Part shown: positions 60,611 to 64,000 of the stretch, in pieces
Layout of the letters: each line of letters begins with the position of its first letter
How positions within the stretch are numbered: the stretch's first letter is position 1
From: Acidobacteriota bacterium
Lineage (GTDB): Bacteria > Acidobacteriota > Terriglobia > Acidiferrales > UBA7541
Length of the DNA stretch: 64,000 nucleotides
Reading direction: 5' to 3'
Assembly (NCBI GenBank): GCA_013289695.1
Contig: JABCZK010000006.1
Span: 1 to 64,000 of the forward strand
Program-made: the position numbers and the translations under genes
The notes under the pieces: model-generated
What the model was told of the DNA's origin: nothing
Database searches by the model: none
Seen by the model: only the letters and a program-made list of their open reading frames with translations

Positions 60611-62554
60611 GTGAGTGGTGAAAAACGCGACCGAAAAATCGGCATGGGCAGCAATATCACCAGGCGGGATTTCCTTAACGGCTTCGGCATCGCGATAGGC
60701 GGGTCCTTAATACTTCCAGAAACGAAATGGTTCGAACGCTTCGGCCTCCCGCAGTCGCCCTTAACTCCCGATAAATCCTCCGCCTACTATCCTCCCACGC
60801 TCACAGGCATGCGCGGCACCACCGACGCCGTCATGGAAGTTGGCCACGCCCTGCGCGACGGAAATACCTGGAACAGTCCCTCTCCCGATGCCGAGTCATA
60901 CGATCTGATCGTCGTAGGCGGAGGCATCAGCGGCCTTTCCGCCGCGTATTTCTACCGCAAGATGGCGGGACCGAAAGCCAAGATTCTGATCCTTGAAAAT
61001 CACGATGATTTTGGCGGCCATGCGCGGCGCAACGAGTTTCAGACCGGTCAGCGCATGATTCTCGGTTACGGCGGCACGCAATCCATTGCCGGCCCGAAAA
61101 TCTACAGCAAGCAAGCGAAGCAGCTGTTCGAGGAGCTGGGCATCGAAGTCCAGCGCTTCTACAAGTATTATGACCGGAACTTCGAGAAATCCAATGGCCT
61201 CGCGCGCGGCACATTTTTCGACAAGAAAACATTCGGCGAAGACAAGCTGGTCGCTGGCACGGGCCAGCCGACCTGGCCGGCGTTTCTCGCGAAGACGCCC
61301 CTTTCGCCGCAAGTTCAAAAAGATCTCGTGCGCCTCCACACGGAGAAGGTTGACTATCTGCCGGGCTTGTCTTCGTGGGACAAAAAAGTGCTGCTTGCAA
61401 AGACCAGTTACAAAGATTATCTGCTGAAGCACGTCAAGATCACTCCCGATGCGATTCCTTTTATGCAAACCGAGACATACGGCCTCTACGGCGTTGGCGT
61501 TGACGCCGTTCCGGCTGGCGATCTGGCGGGCCTCGGCTACCCGGGATTTGCGGGCATGGATCTTTCCGGCCCGCCAGGACCAGGCCTCGGCGCCGAAATC
61601 ACGAAGCAGGAAGAAGACGAGCCGTACATTTTTCATTTTCCAGACGGCAACGCTTCCATCGCGCGCCTGCTGGTGCGCTCGCTGATTCCAGCATCCGCTC
61701 CCGGCCACACGATGGAAGATATCGTCACGGCCCAGCTCGATTACGCCACATTGGATGACCCTGCGGCTCCCGTGCGTCTCCGGCTGAACAGCACCGTAAT
61801 CCTCGCCCGCAATATCGGCGACTCCAGCGCGGCGCAAGAAGTCGAAGTAACCTACGTAAAAGACGGTCGCGCCCGCAGCGTACGTGGCGCCACCTGCGTC
61901 CTGGCATGCTGGAACATGGTGATCCCATACCTGTGCCCCGACCTGCCCGACAAACAAAAGGACGCGCTGGCCTACGGCGTGAAAATTCCGCTCGTATATA
62001 CAAATGTGTTGATCCGCAATTGGCAGCCGTTCAAAAAACTCGGAGTGAGCGCCGTGCGCTGCCCCGGCAGCTATTTCGAAACCGTCACGCTGGATTTCCC
62101 AGTCAGTATGGGAGACTACAAATACACCAGCAATCCCGCCGAGCCATGCGTGCTGCATCTGGAACGAGTCCCGTGCAAGGCAGGCCTTCCTGTGCGCGAG
62201 CAGCAAAAGGCCGGGCGGCGCGAGCTGCTCAACACCAACTTTGCGACTTTCGAGCGAAATGTTCGCGAACAGCTAGGCACGATGCTGTCTCCCGGGGGAT
62301 TCGATCCCGCCGTGGATATTCAGGCCATCACTGTAAATCGCTGGCCGCACGGCTACGCCTACGAATACAATTCCTTGTACGATCCCGATTGGCCGGAAGA
62401 CCAGCAACCCTGCGTCATCGGCCGCCAGCCGTTTGGGCGCATCTCGATTGCAAATTCGGACGCCGAAGCGTTTGCGTACAGCAATGCGGCTATCGATCAG
62501 GCCTACCGCGCGGTCAACGAGGTCTCGCGATTCAATCGCGTCGTTGGCACGTAG
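60611..62554 (+). CDS. Tat-exported FAD-dependent oxidoreductase, spermidine dehydrogenase-like
   Basis: 647 residues from a GTG at 60611, chosen because the residues that follow ([19 protein letters not shown]) align with the conserved N-terminus of this family; ATG 60644 is the alternative. A twin-arginine signal ([16 protein letters not shown]) predicts export of a folded cofactor protein. The Rossmann FAD motif is [19 protein letters not shown], followed by [12 protein letters not shown]. Relatives oxidise spermidine, but other amines are possible. It lies between the FHA gene and the pcaB-like gene on the same strand; no polyamine genes are adjacent. Confidence 0.8.
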   Translation: MSGEKRDRKIGMGSNITRRDFLNGFGIAIGGSLILPETKWFERFGLPQSPLTPDKSSAYYPPTLTGMRGTTDAVMEVGHALRDGNTWNSPSPDAESYDLIVVGGGISGLSAAYFYRKMAGPKAKILILENHDDFGGHARRNEFQTGQRMILGYGGTQSIAGPKIYSKQAKQLFEELGIEVQRFYKYYDRNFEKSNGLARGTFFDKKTFGEDKLVAGTGQPTWPAFLAKTPLSPQVQKDLVRLHTEKVDYLPGLSSWDKKVLLAKTSYKDYLLKHVKITPDAIPFMQTETYGLYGVGVDAVPAGDLAGLGYPGFAGMDLSGPPGPGLGAEITKQEEDEPYIFHFPDGNASIARLLVRSLIPASAPGHTMEDIVTAQLDYATLDDPAAPVRLRLNSTVILARNIGDSSAAQEVEVTYVKDGRARSVRGATCVLACWNMVIPYLCPDLPDKQKDALAYGVKIPLVYTNVLIRNWQPFKKLGVSAVRCPGSYFETVTLDFPVSMGDYKYTSNPAEPCVLHLERVPCKAGLPVREQQKAGRRELLNTNFATFERNVREQLGTMLSPGGFDPAVDIQAITVNRWPHGYAYEYNSLYDPDWPEDQQPCVIGRQPFGRISIANSDAEAFAYSNAAIDQAYRAVNEVSRFNRVVGT

Positions 62555-62657
62555 AGAGGGCGGCGCGTAAAGCGGCCACCAGTAAAGTGATATATTGCAC
62601 TGGAAATACGGTGCCTCGTGCACCGCTGACGCCACGCTGGGCAGGGATTTGGACCAC

Positions 62658-64000
62658 TTGAGCGAAAAACAATCAGCCCGCCTGCTCGATCCCTTGTTCA
62701 CCACGGATTCCATGCGTGCAATTTTCTCGGATCGCCGCAGGCTGCAGGGCATGCTCGATTTTGAAGCTGCGCTGACGCTAGCACTCGTGCGCGCAGGCGT
62801 CGCGCCGGATGAGTCCTTCAAGCCCATCGTCGCTCAATGTGTCGCCGATAGATTTGTGATGGACGTCCTAGCGCACGAAGCAGCTCTCGCCGGAAATTTA
62901 GCGATTCCGTTGGTAAAAGCGCTCACTGCGGCCGTCGCGAAATCCGATCCGAAAGCCGCCCGCTTCGTCCACTGGGGCGCCACCAGCCAGGACGCGATTG
63001 ACACCGGGCTTGTCCTGCAATTGCGCGAAGCTCTGGATTTGCTGCAGAGCGAACTCGCGCAATTTTCCGGCGCGCTCGCACGCGTTGCCGAAACGCATCA
63101 GTCCACTCTGCTCGCCGGACGCACCTGGCTGCAGCAAGCGAGCCCCGTGACGCTCGGTCTGAAAGTCGCCGGATGGCTGGATGCGATTCATCGCCAGCAA
63201 GCGCGCATCGCACAGGCGCGCAAAGAGGTTTCGACGCTGCAGTTCGGTGGCGCCGTGGGCACGCTTGCTGCGCTCGGCGAAAAAGGCCCTGCGGTGGCTG
63301 CGACTCTGGCTTCCACTCTAGAATTGGAACTGCCCAGCATTCCCTGGCACACCCATCGCGACCGCTTCGCGGAAGTCGCCACCACGCTAGGTCTGCTGGT
63401 GGGCACGCTGGGAAAAATCGCGCGCGATATTTCGCTGCTCGGGCAAACCGAAATCGGCGAAGTTCTCGAGCCGGCGGAATTCGGCAGAGGCGGCTCTTCC
63501 ACCCTGCCGCACAAACGCAATCCGGTCGGCTCCGCGGTTGTTCTCGCTGCCGCGATTCGCGTTCCCGCGCTGGTTTCCGTGATGCTCTCCGCGATGGTGC
63601 AGGAACATGAACGCGGCCTGGGCGGCTGGCACGCCGAATGGGAAACGCTGCCGGAGATTTTTTTGCTCGCCGCCGGAGCGCTGGCCCATATGACGCACGT
63701 GGTGGATGGATTGGACGTTTTTGAAGAACACATGACGCACAATCTCGCCGCGACGCACGGTCTGATCCTCAGCGAAGCGGTGGCGGTCGCCTTGGCCAAG
63801 CACATCGGGCGCTCGCCCTCGCATCAGCTCGTCGAGCACGCGACGCACCGGGCCCTCGAATCCGGCCGCCCGTTGCGCGACCTGCTGCTCGAAGACCAGG
63901 AAGTGCGTGCGCATCTTTCGTCCGCGGAAATTGATGGATTGCTGGATCCCAAGAATTACACCGGCTCGGCCGCATCCATGATCCAGCGAGTATTGGCTGA
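62658..64000 (+). CDS. pcaB: 3-carboxy-cis,cis-muconate cycloisomerase-like protein (3' end cut by window edge)
   Basis: The frame is open from the TTG at 62658 to the window end with no stop (447 codons), so it is nearly complete. It belongs to the fumarase/aspartase superfamily: WGATSQDAIDTG near residues 105-116, and the signature GRGGSSTLPHKRNPVGSA with the catalytic Ser loop. The N-terminus LLDPLFTTDSMRAIFSDRRRLQGMLDFEAAL and the long C-terminal helices match PcaB, which cyclises 3-carboxymuconate in the protocatechuate branch of the beta-ketoadipate pathway. Adenylosuccinate lyase is less likely given these features. TTG is used because no ATG lies near the conserved start. Confidence 0.88.
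   Translation, partial: MSEKQSARLLDPLFTTDSMRAIFSDRRRLQGMLDFEAALTLALVRAGVAPDESFKPIVAQCVADRFVMDVLAHEAALAGNLAIPLVKALTAAVAKSDPKAARFVHWGATSQDAIDTGLVLQLREALDLLQSELAQFSGALARVAETHQSTLLAGRTWLQQASPVTLGLKVAGWLDAIHRQQARIAQARKEVSTLQFGGAVGTLAALGEKGPAVAATLASTLELELPSIPWHTHRDRFAEVATTLGLLVGTLGKIARDISLLGQTEIGEVLEPAEFGRGGSSTLPHKRNPVGSAVVLAAAIRVPALVSVMLSAMVQEHERGLGGWHAEWETLPEIFLLAAGALAHMTHVVDGLDVFEEHMTHNLAATHGLILSEAVAVALAKHIGRSPSHQLVEHATHRALESGRPLRDLLLEDQEVRAHLSSAEIDGLLDPKNYTGSAASMIQRVLA

Noticed and set aside
60896-62206. 436-codon minus-strand frame opposite the flavoprotein gene
   Set aside because: Antisense shadow; the plus-strand gene has a Tat signal and FAD motif in register.

Overview
The window is high-GC, gene-dense bacterial DNA that most resembles an acidobacterium (Acidobacteriota, Terriglobia-type). 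This is inferred from a giant Oar-like TonB-dependent receiver of the carboxypeptidase-regulatory type, a CadC-like winged-helix/TolB/TPR regulator, small proteins of acidobacterial character, and intergenic palindromic repeats that recur through the window. There is no rRNA, CRISPR array, integrase or transposase. One tRNA, Arg(CCT), is present.

Layout. 1-6108: a compact chemosensory operon with 4-base overlaps (hybrid CheA, CheB, CheW, second CheW-like protein, degenerate receiver-DUF4388 protein, receiver-coiled-coil protein). 6324-8667 (minus): a glycine betaine/osmoprotectant-type ABC importer. 8831-19104: a mixed stretch with an SDR oxidoreductase, an NCS1 permease, a family 5 uracil-DNA glycosylase, a membrane protein joining a receiver domain to a trypsin-like protease, a CadC-like regulator, a di-heme peroxidase-like cytochrome and a frameshifted DUF6629 gene. 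19413-23019: trpCFBA. 23140-25705: a two-subunit 3-oxoacid CoA-transferase, a small hypothetical and pgsA. 25971-34840: a zinc-ribbon rhomboid protease, RlpA, a CHASE2 nucleotide cyclase facing an HD-GYP protein, and RmuC. 35008-43554 (minus): the TonB-dependent receptor, a radical SAM protein, an aldo/keto reductase and two SH3-domain exported proteins.

43961-51932 is the most striking region: a one-direction respiratory operon that starts with a predicted outer-membrane porin fused to one c-type haem (Cyc2-like), followed by a di-haem cytochrome c, an exported protein with a type-1-copper-like motif, and cytochrome c oxidase subunits II, I, III, III' and IV plus a small CxxC membrane protein. 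The order parallels the rus operon of iron-oxidising acidithiobacilli (cyc2-cyc1-ORF-coxBACD-rus). It suggests electrons entering from outside the cell and ending on oxygen, though the natural donor cannot be read from sequence. A stand-alone CuA-like cupredoxin lies just downstream in the opposite orientation.

53144-64000 holds a tartrate dehydrogenase-like enzyme, the tRNA, a binding-protein-fold protein without a signal peptide, a minus-strand benzoyl-CoA epoxidation operon (boxR-boxC-boxB), an FHA protein, a Tat-exported spermidine dehydrogenase-like flavoprotein and a pcaB-like gene running off the right edge. Together with the CoA-transferase this suggests that the organism degrades aromatic acids aerobically. 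boxA, boxD and a benzoate-CoA ligase are not in the window.
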